NCBI GenBank assembly: GCA_031554215.1 | Contig: JAVBKF010000206.1 | Coordinates: 1-14,124, forward strand | DNA: 14,124 nucleotides | Direction: 5' to 3' | Origin: JAVBKE01 sp031554215 | Lineage (GTDB): Bacteria; Bacillota; Bacilli; JARBTR01 | In this document: positions 1-6,652 of the stretch, one piece after another | Layout: every line of letters starts with the position of its first letter | Position numbering within the stretch: position 1 is the stretch's first letter | Notes under the pieces: generated by a model | What the model was told of the DNA's origin: nothing | Databases searched by the model: none | What the model saw: the letters and a program-made list of their open reading frames with translations, nothing else | Program-made: the position numbers and the translations under genes

Positions 1-45
1 ATACCAAAAATTTAAAAGCAACTTAGACCTAGTATTTTCCTTAAA

Positions 46-93
46 ACAAAAAACCTCTTCAAACCCTGATAAACAGGTGCTTGAAGAGGTTTT
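46..93 (-). terminator. Rho-independent terminator of the tRNA-Arg gene
   Basis: An inverted repeat pairs 51-62 with 81-92 (minus-strand arm TTGAAGAGGTTT with its complement). Read on the minus strand, the second arm runs into a T-rich tract (GGTTTTTTGTTTT, about 44-57). It lies about 40 bases downstream of the tRNA 3' end, where its terminator would be expected. The plus-strand side also ends in a short T run, so the hairpin may work in both directions. Confidence 0.75.
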
Positions 94-129
94 TCACTTG
101 CACAACTCTACGCAATTTAACACAAAATA

Positions 130-201
130 CGCACCCGACAGGATTTGAACCCGTGTTTCAAGAACCGGAATCTTGCGTGCTATCCACTGCACTACGGGTG
201 C
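130..201 (-). tRNA. tRNA-Arg (anticodon CCG)
   Basis: The minus strand folds into a full cloverleaf. The acceptor stem pairs GCACCCG (195-201) with CGGGTGC (131-137), followed by discriminator G at 130. The D arm is GTGC/GCAC around AGTGGATA. The anticodon stem is CAAGA/TCTTG enclosing the loop TTCCGGT, which places CCG at positions 34-36 and reads the CGG arginine codon. The T arm is ACGGG/CCTGT with loop TTCAAAT. The 3' CCA is not encoded (TAT follows the discriminator), so it must be added after transcription. The gene stands alone with its own promoter and terminator. Confidence 0.95.
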
Positions 202-220
202 ATGATTCGAGCCATATACC

Positions 221-249
221 ATTATATTTTATACGTACCAACAATACAA
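221..249 (-). promoter_or_regulatory. Sigma-A type promoter of tRNA-Arg
   Basis: On the minus strand there is a perfect -10 box TATAAT (221-226) and a -35-like TTGTAT (244-249), separated by exactly 17 bases. The expected transcription start falls about 12-14 bases before the tRNA 5' end. The good -10, correct spacing and position make this the best promoter call in the window. Confidence 0.7.
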
Positions 250-344
250 GCCTAAAGAGCTAAAAAAATCCCCTGATGATATTGATGACAACGAAAATAT
301 ATCGATATAACGGCAATGGCTCAATCGGACAAATTGTTCACTTG

Positions 345-1760
345 CTATTTGGCTAACTCATAAATAGCCTGTGCATAAATCGCTGTAACCTTCACTAGGT
401 CTTCGATTGATATATACTCATTCTTCTGATGCACGCGGTCCTCACGCCCTGGAAATGCTGGACCAAAGGCAACGCCTTGCGTCAGCGCACGAGCATAAGT
501 CGCGCCGCCAATTGCCTGAAGCGCTGCTTCCTCACCAACTTGTTCCTGATAGACCTTTTGCAAAGTCTTCACGATTGCACTATCAGCCTCGACATGATGC
601 GGTATCATATGTTTCACTTCTGTCACGCTAAAGTCATGTTCACTCATGAACTTTTCCAAGTTTCTCATATGACTAGCATACGGAAAAGTAACAGGGTAAC
701 GCATATTCATCCCAATTGTACATGGTTTATCTGCTGAAAAATGAAACACGCCATAATTAATCGTCAATTCGTCAGTTATCTCATCACGATAATCAATCCC
801 AAACTTCTCACCTTCTTCATTATCAACAATGTACTTCTTGATAAAGCTAAAGTAAGGATGCTTTGAATACGTCGCGATGAAAGAAGCCAGTTTCACACCA
901 GCATTTACCCCCATAAAAGGTAGTGAACCATGCGCTGAAACGCCGTGAACAATCAGCGTAAGCTGATTCCCGCTCACTTCAATTTCATACGGTAAACTAG
1001 CTGACTCACAATACGTTGTAAATGCCTCTTTAATATCAGCGACATGCCCTGCAGCCACCTCAACTAGCCCAACTGCCCGGTCAGGAACCATGTTGAGCCG
1101 CTCTCCAGCAGTAAAAGTAATCACTTTCATATCTCCGCCCTCTGAGGCAGTCCCTGTAAACGTTAAATGCGTATCACGTAATCCCTTTTCGGCATTAATA
1201 ATCGGAAAATCTGCATCTGGTGAGAAACCACTAGTTGGCATCTCTTCCGTTTCAAAATAACGCCCGACACAGCGCCAACGACTTTCCTCATCGGTGCCTA
1301 AGATAATTCTTACACGTTTATTGAGTTCTAGACCTAACTCCTGAACAATTTTCAAACCATAATAAGCAGCCATCATCGGCCCCTTATCGTCGACTGAACC
1401 ACGAGCAAAAATATTCCCAGCAATGATTTCCGCACCAAATGGATCAGTATCCCAACCAGCACCTGCTGGCACGACATCTACATGTCCCAGAATACCAATT
1501 AATTCTTCACCTTTACCCATTTCTATATGTCCAGCGTATCCCTCAACATTTTTTACTGTAAAGTGATCCTTGGTTGCCAGATTAAGCATATACTCAAGTG
1601 CCTGCTGAATGCCCTTACCAAAGGGGGCATAGTTCCCAGCCGTTGATTCATCAAGAATACTGTTGATTTGAAGTAACCCTTGAGTATCCTTTACTAAAGC
1701 ATCTCTCCGCTTCTCGACTTCTTCAATCCAGTTAATGGATGTTTTCGTTGTTGCTGTCAT
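345..1760 (-). CDS. pepV: Dipeptidase PepV (M20 family Zn metallopeptidase)
   Basis: This is a cytoplasmic aminodipeptidase that releases amino acids from imported dipeptides. The 471-residue product matches the usual PepV length (about 470). M20 metal and catalytic motifs are intact: GHVDVVPAG (His93, Asp95), DDKGP (Asp124), TDEES (catalytic and metal Glu158/Glu159), SPDADFP (Asp182) and RVHQKNEY (His444). His277 in HGVSAHGS fits the lid-domain position. The spacing from Glu159 to His444 equals what I recall for Lactobacillus delbrueckii PepV. The chosen ATG is preceded by AAAGGGAG (1769-1776) at 8 bases; an upstream in-frame ATG at 1781 lies inside that ribosome-binding region and is less likely. 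The gene seems to be transcribed alone. No convincing terminator is visible before the tRNA promoter. Confidence 0.93.
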   Translation of the reverse strand: MTATTKTSINWIEEVEKRRDALVKDTQGLLQINSILDESTAGNYAPFGKGIQQALEYMLNLATKDHFTVKNVEGYAGHIEMGKGEELIGILGHVDVVPAGAGWDTDPFGAEIIAGNIFARGSVDDKGPMMAAYYGLKIVQELGLELNKRVRIILGTDEESRWRCVGRYFETEEMPTSGFSPDADFPIINAEKGLRDTHLTFTGTASEGGDMKVITFTAGERLNMVPDRAVGLVEVAAGHVADIKEAFTTYCESASLPYEIEVSGNQLTLIVHGVSAHGSLPFMGVNAGVKLASFIATYSKHPYFSFIKKYIVDNEEGEKFGIDYRDEITDELTINYGVFHFSADKPCTIGMNMRYPVTFPYASHMRNLEKFMSEHDFSVTEVKHMIPHHVEADSAIVKTLQKVYQEQVGEEAALQAIGGATYARALTQGVAFGPAFPGREDRVHQKNEYISIEDLVKVTAIYAQAIYELAK

Positions 1761-2136
1761 AGTCTTCGCTCCCTTTCTCATTCTCTTATTGTTTCAATTG
1801 CAATCATGCATTTGAATTTCCATATTGTACGTCACCAATTCTTTATATCTAAACGATTGCCAAAGTGTTACAACAGCTACCACGTCTTAGCGGCCAGACC
1901 ACTGTTACATAGCGGTTAAAATACTAGCTTATCCGATATTCCAGTCTGTAAAACAGCGTACCTTACTCATCATTATAACAAATATGGGTGTTTCTTTTAA
2001 TACAGTGTGATAATTTGCCCCCCTCCAAGTTCCTCACCCACTTGCAAACAAGCAAAAAAGCGCAAAACCATCAACCTAGCTTCACACTGTTCTCTAATCA
2101 TCATTTGTGGCATTTTAACGTGCATTGTCATTCAAA
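1761..2136. other. Intergenic region between the pseudouridine synthase and pepV
   Basis: No gene is visible in these 376 bases. It should hold the pepV promoter: a weak candidate on the minus strand is TACAAT at 1824-1829 with no good -35. Near the pseudouridine synthase end there is a 9-bp inverted repeat (2002-2010 with 2082-2090) whose interior contains small hairpins such as CTTGCAAACAAG (2041-2052). It could be the 3' UTR fold of the upstream gene. No clear U-tailed terminator was found. Confidence 0.4.
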
Positions 2137-2853
2137 TCAAACATTAGCTCCAGCTAGAATAGCCAATTCCTCATCAGTCAGCTTACGGTACTCCCCCAGC
2201 GCTAGCTTAGCATCGAGCTTCAATCCGCCCATCGACTGCCGCTTCAAATAAACGACCTTTTTACCCACTGCAGCAAACATCCGTTTCACCTGATGAAACT
2301 TCCCCTCCGTAATCGTCAGCTCAATCTCCGAAACTGGGCCGCTGTTCAGAATAACCAGCACTGCTTTCTTCGTCAGATAGCCATCATCAAGCGCAACGCC
2401 TTTCTCAAATTGAACAATGTCATCCTCATTCACAATGCCTTCTACCCTTGCAAAATACGTTTTGGGCACGTGTTTCTTCGGCGACAACAATTGATGAGCC
2501 AGCTGCCCGTCATTGGTGATCAGCAAGAATCCTTCAGTATCACGATCAAGCCTCCCGACTGGAAAAGGCGCTAACCACTGGTCCCTTTCCGTTAATAAAT
2601 CAATCACAGTCGGTAAATGCTTATCCTCGGTAGCAGAAATAACGCCTTGCGGTTTATTCATCATCAAATAAATAAACGCCTGATAAACAACCCGTTCACC
2701 CGCAACCGTCACCTTATCTCGCTCAACATCAATCTGATGTTTTGCCTCTTTGACAACAACATCATTGACCAGTACAATCCCCGACTTAAGCAACTTCTTC
2801 ACTTCTGCCCTAGAGCCAACACCACTATTGGCCAAATATTTATCCATCCTCAC
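2137..2853 (-). CDS. rsuA: RsuA/RluB-family rRNA pseudouridine synthase
   Basis: Converts one uridine of rRNA to pseudouridine; RsuA-type enzymes modify 16S rRNA, but the exact site cannot be read from sequence. An N-terminal S4 RNA-binding domain (about residues 2-60, starting DKYLANSGVGSR) is followed by the catalytic domain. The signature GRLDRDTEGFLLITNDG holds catalytic Asp103 (Asp102 in E. coli RsuA), and the later HQVKRMFAAVGKKV block is typical. GTG at 2853 is chosen because it yields MRMDKYLA, matching the family's MRLDKYLA start, with GGTGAG seven bases upstream. ATG codons at 2874 and 2847 are alternatives; the latter has purines touching it. The 238 residues match family length. 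It lies between pepV and the flippase gene, an arrangement I recall from other Bacilli. Confidence 0.88.
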   Translation of the reverse strand: MRMDKYLANSGVGSRAEVKKLLKSGIVLVNDVVVKEAKHQIDVERDKVTVAGERVVYQAFIYLMMNKPQGVISATEDKHLPTVIDLLTERDQWLAPFPVGRLDRDTEGFLLITNDGQLAHQLLSPKKHVPKTYFARVEGIVNEDDIVQFEKGVALDDGYLTKKAVLVILNSGPVSEIELTITEGKFHQVKRMFAAVGKKVVYLKRQSMGGLKLDAKLALGEYRKLTDEELAILAGANV

Positions 2854-2971
2854 CCGAACACTCACCACCCTCATTTGATCATAATCCTAGCTAAAAAACC
2901 GACTTACCAACCATGTTATTCACCCATCAGTCTCCTCTGAATACAATGAGGTGTATGTTTTCAAGTGCAAA

Positions 2972-3041
2972 ACACTGAACGCCCGCGACCTGTTGTGAGC
3001 AAACCAGCGGCACCACAACTTCTGCGATGCTGATTCAGTGT
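2972..3041 (+). promoter_or_regulatory. Two-stem structured leader upstream of the Gln-rich gene
   Basis: An outer 8-bp pairing (ACACTGAA at 2972-2979 with TTCAGTGT at 3034-3041) encloses an inner 6-bp pairing (GTTGTG at 2992-2997 with CACAAC at 3014-3019). The element ends 27 bases before the start codon of the gene at 3069. No T run follows, so it is not a simple terminator. A role as an mRNA leader fold or a protein-binding site is inference only. Confidence 0.3.
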
Positions 3042-3068
3042 ACCAAACTAATCGGAGTGTGATCTAAT

Positions 3069-3299
3069 ATGAGTGAATATTACTACCGACCACAACAACA
3101 GCAAGTCCCACAACAGCAATACTACCAGCAGCCGCAGCAACAACACCATCAACACCATCACCCTGGGGGTTCTTGGCAAGATATCAATGCCGAGAAAAGA
3201 ATCGACCGACTAGAGCGTGAAGTTCAGCAATTACAGCGTGCCTACCAACACCTTGATCAACGAATTGACCGGATCGAACGAAGGCTAGGTGTATTCTAA
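3069..3299 (+). CDS. Small Gln/His/Tyr-rich protein with C-terminal coiled coil
   Basis: I do not recognise this 76-residue protein. Residues 4-34 are low complexity: tyrosines, runs of glutamine, and a histidine cluster HHQHHH (26-31) that could bind metal, ending in a Pro-Gly-Gly hinge. Residues 40-74 form a highly charged amphipathic helix with hydrophobic positions (I45, L48, V52, L55, Y59, L62, I66, I69, L73) at roughly 3-4 residue spacing, suggesting a short parallel coiled coil and oligomerisation. There is no signal peptide or membrane segment. A GGAG site lies 11 bases before the ATG. It is the only plus-strand gene in the first 11 kb, with its own likely terminator at 3511-3540. The look recalls small coat-like or scaffold proteins of Bacilli, but that is only a resemblance. 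Confidence 0.72.
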   Translation: MSEYYYRPQQQQVPQQQYYQQPQQQHHQHHHPGGSWQDINAEKRIDRLEREVQQLQRAYQHLDQRIDRIERRLGVF

Positions 3300-3510
3300 A
3301 CAAAAAGCCTAACCCAGTAGCTAAGAAAACTCTTTTTAAAAAAATCAGCACAAACTTCCGTGACCATGTTGAATATATCCATTCATGTAAAGTAACGATA
3401 ATGAACACCATTTCCAAAGTCACTGGTAAACAAACAAGTAACTATACTTATCGCAATAAATTAGTTCTCATATCCTAGCACCTTCTTGGGTTTCCCGCAA
3501 TGCATAGGTT

Positions 3511-3540
3511 AACCGAGCGATTACTCCGCTCGGTTTTTTA
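3511..3540 (+). terminator. Rho-independent terminator for the plus strand, inside the flippase 3' end
   Basis: A 9-bp G+C-rich stem (AACCGAGCG at 3511-3519 with CGCTCGGTT at 3527-3535), a 7-base loop and the run TTTTTT (3534-3539). The T run lies only on the plus strand, so it should stop transcripts arriving from the Gln-rich gene at 3069. The minus-strand side has no T run. The stem covers the stop codon and last four sense codons of the flippase gene. Confidence 0.75.
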
Positions 3541-5149
3541 TGAGCCGATTTAGCCGTAGCTTGCGCATCCATCCATCTAGGCGTGCACCAAAAGTCAAAC
3601 GAAGTAAGCCAGTTCTATAAGCGAGCACCAAGTAGACTGCTGCACCAATTGGCACACAAATGGCAATCGTCATCGCGGCTCTCATATTCGTATCCGGCAC
3701 AAACCAGAATGACAAAACAAATTTAACAATTAATAACGCCACGACCATGGCAAGTGTAATCAAGAGGATTAACAATGTCCTTCTGAAAATTTTCTTAAAG
3801 CTAAATTTGGAATGGCGTCTGATCATCATCAGGTTGAGCCCGGCAATTGTTCCGTAGCCAAGTGCCGAGGCAACAATCATCCCATACGGTCCAATTGCCC
3901 GAATCAAAATGATATTTGCTATGTATTTAACTAAGAAACCAATCAGTAAACTTTTCACCGAAAAATTCTGTTTGTTCATCCCTTGCAAGATAGCAGCAGT
4001 GACCGTGAAAAGAGCGAACAGGACAATCACTGGCGCATAGATTGTCAAAGCATGGATACCAATTTCATTATGGGCATAGAAAAGCGTAAAGAACGCCTCT
4101 GATAATGTCGCTAAACCAATTGAAGCAGGAATTAACAAAAGCAACAGTATCATGAAAATTTCATTAAGCTGATACCTAAACAAACGGTAATCTTTTCTAG
4201 TCAAAGTCGCTGAAATGGCTGGTACAATTGAAATTTGCATCGCCGTAGCCAGTGTCATAGGAATCATCACAAGCTGCTGTGCTTGATAATTAATGGCACC
4301 AATAATTTCATCCGAACCTGCAGCCTGTCCCATTAAAGCCATAATTTTATTAAACGTAAATGTATCAATTAACTGGAAGATCGGTAAACCAAGAGCAACA
4401 AGAACAAAAGGCAGTGATGAAATCATCACTTCTTTAAATACTTCACCCATTGATATCTGTAGCTTGCCGCGGTCCTTTTCTAATAAATCAGCAAAATAAC
4501 GACGCTGGCGATACCAGAAGAAGTAAAGCACGAGCAGTCCAAACAGCGCACTAACAAATGCTGCTGCGGTTGCCATACCAATCCCCTTAACAATTCCTTT
4601 ATCAAGCTGCACAACGACTATATATACGCCGGCAAGTAAGAACGCAACCCTGACAAACTGCTCAATCACTTGGGAAACAGAGGTGGGCAACATCTGATCA
4701 TGCCCTTGAAAATAACCTCGGAAAAAAGAAAGTGAAGGTATAATGATGAGCGCCGTACTAACAACCCGAATCACAAACGTGATATCTTCTATCGTAAACT
4801 GATTCGATTTATATAACTGGGCAATGATCGGTGCCAGAAGAAACAACACGATAAACGAGATGAATCCCATCACTAGCATCAACACTTGTCCATAGTGGAA
4901 CATTTTCCTACTTAGCCTATACTCACCAAGTGAATTATATTTGGCGGTAAGCTTGGCAATCGCCTGAGGAAACCCGGCGGTTGAAATTGAAATAAAAATT
5001 ACATATGGCGTGTAAGAGTACAAATAGAGAGCTTGACCAGCCTCTCCGACCATATGCGCAAACGGTGCAACATACAAAATCCCAATAATCTTGGACAACA
5101 TTGTACCTGCGGCTAAAATGAATGTCCCCTGCATAATTTTTGATGACAT
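3521..5149 (-). CDS. ytgP: MOP-superfamily flippase, YtgP/MurJ type (polysaccharide biosynthesis protein)
   Basis: Integral membrane protein of 542 residues with about 14 hydrophobic segments, matching the length of Bacillus YtgP, which was shown to be the lipid II flippase MurJ of that organism. The N-terminus (GTFILAAGTMLSKIIGILYV, then a PYVIFISISTAGFPQAIAKL block) is typical of the Polysacc_synt/YtgP group. By homology it moves undecaprenyl-linked wall precursors across the cytoplasmic membrane; a related polysaccharide carrier is the alternative, since Bacilli carry several paralogues. The start is firm: AAAAGGG lies seven bases before the ATG. The C-terminus is basic (RKLRLNRLIKNRAE), and its final codons overlap a plus-strand terminator. 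A 17-bp-spaced promoter with a tandem repeat just upstream is visible at 5197-5251. Confidence 0.9.
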   Translation of the reverse strand: MSSKIMQGTFILAAGTMLSKIIGILYVAPFAHMVGEAGQALYLYSYTPYVIFISISTAGFPQAIAKLTAKYNSLGEYRLSRKMFHYGQVLMLVMGFISFIVLFLLAPIIAQLYKSNQFTIEDITFVIRVVSTALIIIPSLSFFRGYFQGHDQMLPTSVSQVIEQFVRVAFLLAGVYIVVVQLDKGIVKGIGMATAAAFVSALFGLLVLYFFWYRQRRYFADLLEKDRGKLQISMGEVFKEVMISSLPFVLVALGLPIFQLIDTFTFNKIMALMGQAAGSDEIIGAINYQAQQLVMIPMTLATAMQISIVPAISATLTRKDYRLFRYQLNEIFMILLLLLIPASIGLATLSEAFFTLFYAHNEIGIHALTIYAPVIVLFALFTVTAAILQGMNKQNFSVKSLLIGFLVKYIANIILIRAIGPYGMIVASALGYGTIAGLNLMMIRRHSKFSFKKIFRRTLLILLITLAMVVALLIVKFVLSFWFVPDTNMRAAMTIAICVPIGAAVYLVLAYRTGLLRLTFGARLDGWMRKLRLNRLIKNRAE

Positions 5150-5196
5150 ATAAAAACCCTTTTATTATTTTTTATTGTTTCATTTGAACTTACTAA

Positions 5197-5225
5197 AGTT
5201 TACCCTTTTCAATATTGATTTACAA
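5197..5225 (-). promoter_or_regulatory. Candidate promoter of ytgP
   Basis: On the minus strand TTGTAA (5220-5225) and TAAACT (5197-5202) are separated by 17 bases; each matches four of six consensus bases. The start codon lies about 45 bases downstream with a good ribosome-binding site. The imperfect hexamers would suit a promoter that needs an activator, and a tandem repeat sits directly upstream at 5232-5251. Confidence 0.35.
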
Positions 5226-5231
5226 ACACTT

Positions 5232-5251
5232 TCGGTCTATATCGGTCGATA
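5232..5251. repeat. Tandem 10-bp repeat upstream of the ytgP promoter
   Basis: TCGGTCTATA is followed directly by TCGGTCGATA, differing at one base, so the repeat unit is about one helical turn. It overlaps a dyad ATATCG-GT-CGATAT (5239-5252). It begins seven bases upstream of the proposed -35 box, where an activator would bind. Function is inferred from position only. Confidence 0.4.
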
Positions 5252-5414
5252 TTCACCTTAACACCAAGTCCTCACTAGCGTATCCCTCTGAAAAAACAAT
5301 CCCCACCGTACTGATAATGCTCTAGTAGAACTAGCTATAGGGTTGTAAAACCTTACACCCGTGTCACTAGCATAAAAATCCATCACTATTTAATTCACCT
5401 TCGCCTGGCGCACT

Positions 5415-5458
5415 AAAAAGGCAGTTCCCACGATGATCACGTGTATAAAACTACCTTT
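5415..5458 (-). terminator. Probable terminator of udk
   Basis: Arms AAAGGTAGTT (5449-5458 on the minus strand) and AACTGCCTTT (5417-5426) pair with one mismatch. An inner CACG/CGTG pair closes a small loop, and the second arm is followed by further T residues (5415-5419). It lies 81 bases beyond the udk stop codon. Confidence 0.5.
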
Positions 5459-5539
5459 GCATTATTCACGACAACAAACCGTAGTATCGCTCTGAAATCA
5501 AACGTTTTACCAGTTCTCTGGTTTATCCAAGTTGTCCGT

Positions 5540-6190
5540 TTATCGACTTGATGCCTGTGCTGCCGCTTGCTTGAGTTCCAATATCTTTTCTATCTTCGTA
5601 ATAATTAAATCAATTGCAACGCGGTTATTTCCACCCTCTGGAATAATAATATCCGCATAACGCTTCGACGGCTCGATAAATTGATTGTGCATCGGTCTGA
5701 CAACAGTGACATATTGGTCAATCACCGACTCATACGTCCGGTCCCGCTCCTTCGTATCGCGAAGAATCCGGCGAATGATGCGTAGATCTGCATCTGTATC
5801 AACGTAGAGCTTAATATCCATAATCTCCCTAAGCATAGCATCTTCTAGCACAAGTAAGCCTTCCAGAATGATCACATCAGCAGGTTCAATCTGCTCTGTT
5901 ACAGTTGAACGCGTATGAATTGTATAGTCGTAGATTGGTTTGTGAATTGTTTTCCCTTCAAATAGCTGCTTTATTTGGCTAGCAAATAAAGCATTATCAA
6001 ATGCCATCGGATGGTCGTAGTTTGTCTTTAATCGCTCCTCAAAGGAAATGTCAGATTGATCTCTATAATAAGAGTCCTGCTCAATTCGCACAATTGAACG
6101 TCCCTCGAATTCCTTCATAATAGCCCGTGTTACACTGGTCTTTCCAGACCCTGAACCACCAGCAATACCAATTACAATCGGTTTGTGCAA
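5540..6190 (-). CDS. udk: Uridine kinase (uridine/cytidine kinase)
   Basis: Phosphorylates uridine and cytidine to UMP and CMP in pyrimidine salvage; cytoplasmic. The 216 residues (211 in B. subtilis) carry Walker A GGSGSGKTS (11-19), the catalytic-base segment QDSYYRD (Asp39), YDHPMAFDN (58-66), nucleoside-binding YDYTIHTRS (87-95), DVIILEGLLVLED and the lid arginines KLYVDTDADLRIIRRILRD. I choose TTG at 6190: AGGAG (6200-6204) lies nine bases upstream, and the resulting (M)HKPIVIGIAGG matches the length of known Udk N-termini. The ATG at 6199 directly abuts that Shine-Dalgarno, and the ATG at 6244 would add an unconserved 18-residue tail. Both neighbours are far away, so it is likely monocistronic. 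The tail ELKQAAAQASSR is unconserved. Confidence 0.93.
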   Translation of the reverse strand: MHKPIVIGIAGGSGSGKTSVTRAIMKEFEGRSIVRIEQDSYYRDQSDISFEERLKTNYDHPMAFDNALFASQIKQLFEGKTIHKPIYDYTIHTRSTVTEQIEPADVIILEGLLVLEDAMLREIMDIKLYVDTDADLRIIRRILRDTKERDRTYESVIDQYVTVVRPMHNQFIEPSKRYADIIIPEGGNNRVAIDLIITKIEKILELKQAAAQASSR

Positions 6191-6652
6191 ACGTATCATC
6201 TCCTCTCGTCTTCTTATTTTGACAAACATTTCACAGAACTTCAAGAAGAATTTAGATCATTGATCAGAAATGCAGGGGCATACCGGTGCGTGCTCGCTAC
6301 TCGCACTAAATATTAGAACAGAATCGGTCACAAGCAGGAAGGCCACTAGACGTATTCAGACAATCTCAATTGATGGTTTCCATATCCCTTATTGCCGATA
6401 ACCTGATGCTTGTCAACCGGGCGAATAATCATTAGACCTCATAATCGTTTTGTCCATTGCACAAGCAATAACACCGTCACATAACTGCCGTACCTAAATA
6501 TTTCAAACCACTGGCAGCAAAAAAACTTCCCAAATGAATTGAGAAGCAATCGCACAACCAGATATCGGTGCAAATACCCAACCGCTTCAAACTAGCTTCA
6601 TGGCACGCGATACAGCATTTTATAAGAAAGGCAAGCCACCCTTGTCACCCAA
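6191..6652. other. Intergenic region between udk and the yerB-like gene
   Basis: These 462 bases hold no gene with both a ribosome-binding site and a sensible product. The only clear element is the terminator at 6519-6546. The udk promoter must lie here; a weak TAATAT on the minus strand near 6310 lacks a proper -35. The stretch 6310-6518 shows nothing I can name. Confidence 0.45.
6519..6546 (-). terminator. Terminator of the yerB-like gene
   Basis: On the minus strand CTTCTC (6541-6546) pairs with GGGAAG (6526-6531) across a 9-base loop, followed by seven T residues (6519-6525). The stem is short, with one G-U pair, but the T run is strong. It lies 107 bases beyond the stop codon at 6653. 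Confidence 0.6.

Larger units (their letters stand above)
5150..5539. other. Intergenic region between ytgP and udk
   Basis: Contains no gene that I can support. It holds the proposed ytgP promoter with its upstream tandem repeat (5197-5251) and the likely udk terminator (5415-5458). A short hairpin ACCAG/CTGGT (5509-5522) just past the udk stop has no T run. The rest (5253-5414) shows nothing recognisable. Confidence 0.5.

Noticed and set aside
298..309. Perfect 12-bp palindrome TATATCGATATA after pepV
   Set aside because: AT-rich, no repeat partner near a promoter, and no loop for a stable hairpin; chance is adequate.
1988..2251. Plus-strand frame of 87 codons partly antisense to the pseudouridine synthase
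   Set aside because: GTG start, no Shine-Dalgarno, low-complexity Ser/Asn/His composition, and overlap with a real gene.
2890..2940. Tiny reading frames (MGE and MVGKSVF) on the minus strand upstream of the pseudouridine synthase, the first after AGGAG
   Set aside because: Three and seven codons with no regulatory residue pattern or attenuator hairpin; chance is more likely than a leader peptide.
3090..3165. CAA/CAG/CAC-rich tract considered as a CRISPR or tandem DNA repeat
   Set aside because: Codons for Gln and His are mixed without a fixed period; it is a coding low-complexity stretch, not a repeat array.
3302..3322. Short hairpin followed by T residues on the minus strand, possible ytgP terminator
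   Set aside because: The stem has only about five pairs with a bulge and lies some 200 bases past the ytgP stop; too weak to call.
3184..3423. Minus-strand open frame of 79 codons with a hydrophobic start, antisense to the Gln-rich gene
   Set aside because: GTG start without a good ribosome-binding site, and the composition is explained as the antisense of the coiled-coil gene. The plus-strand frame has clear heptad structure and its own terminator.
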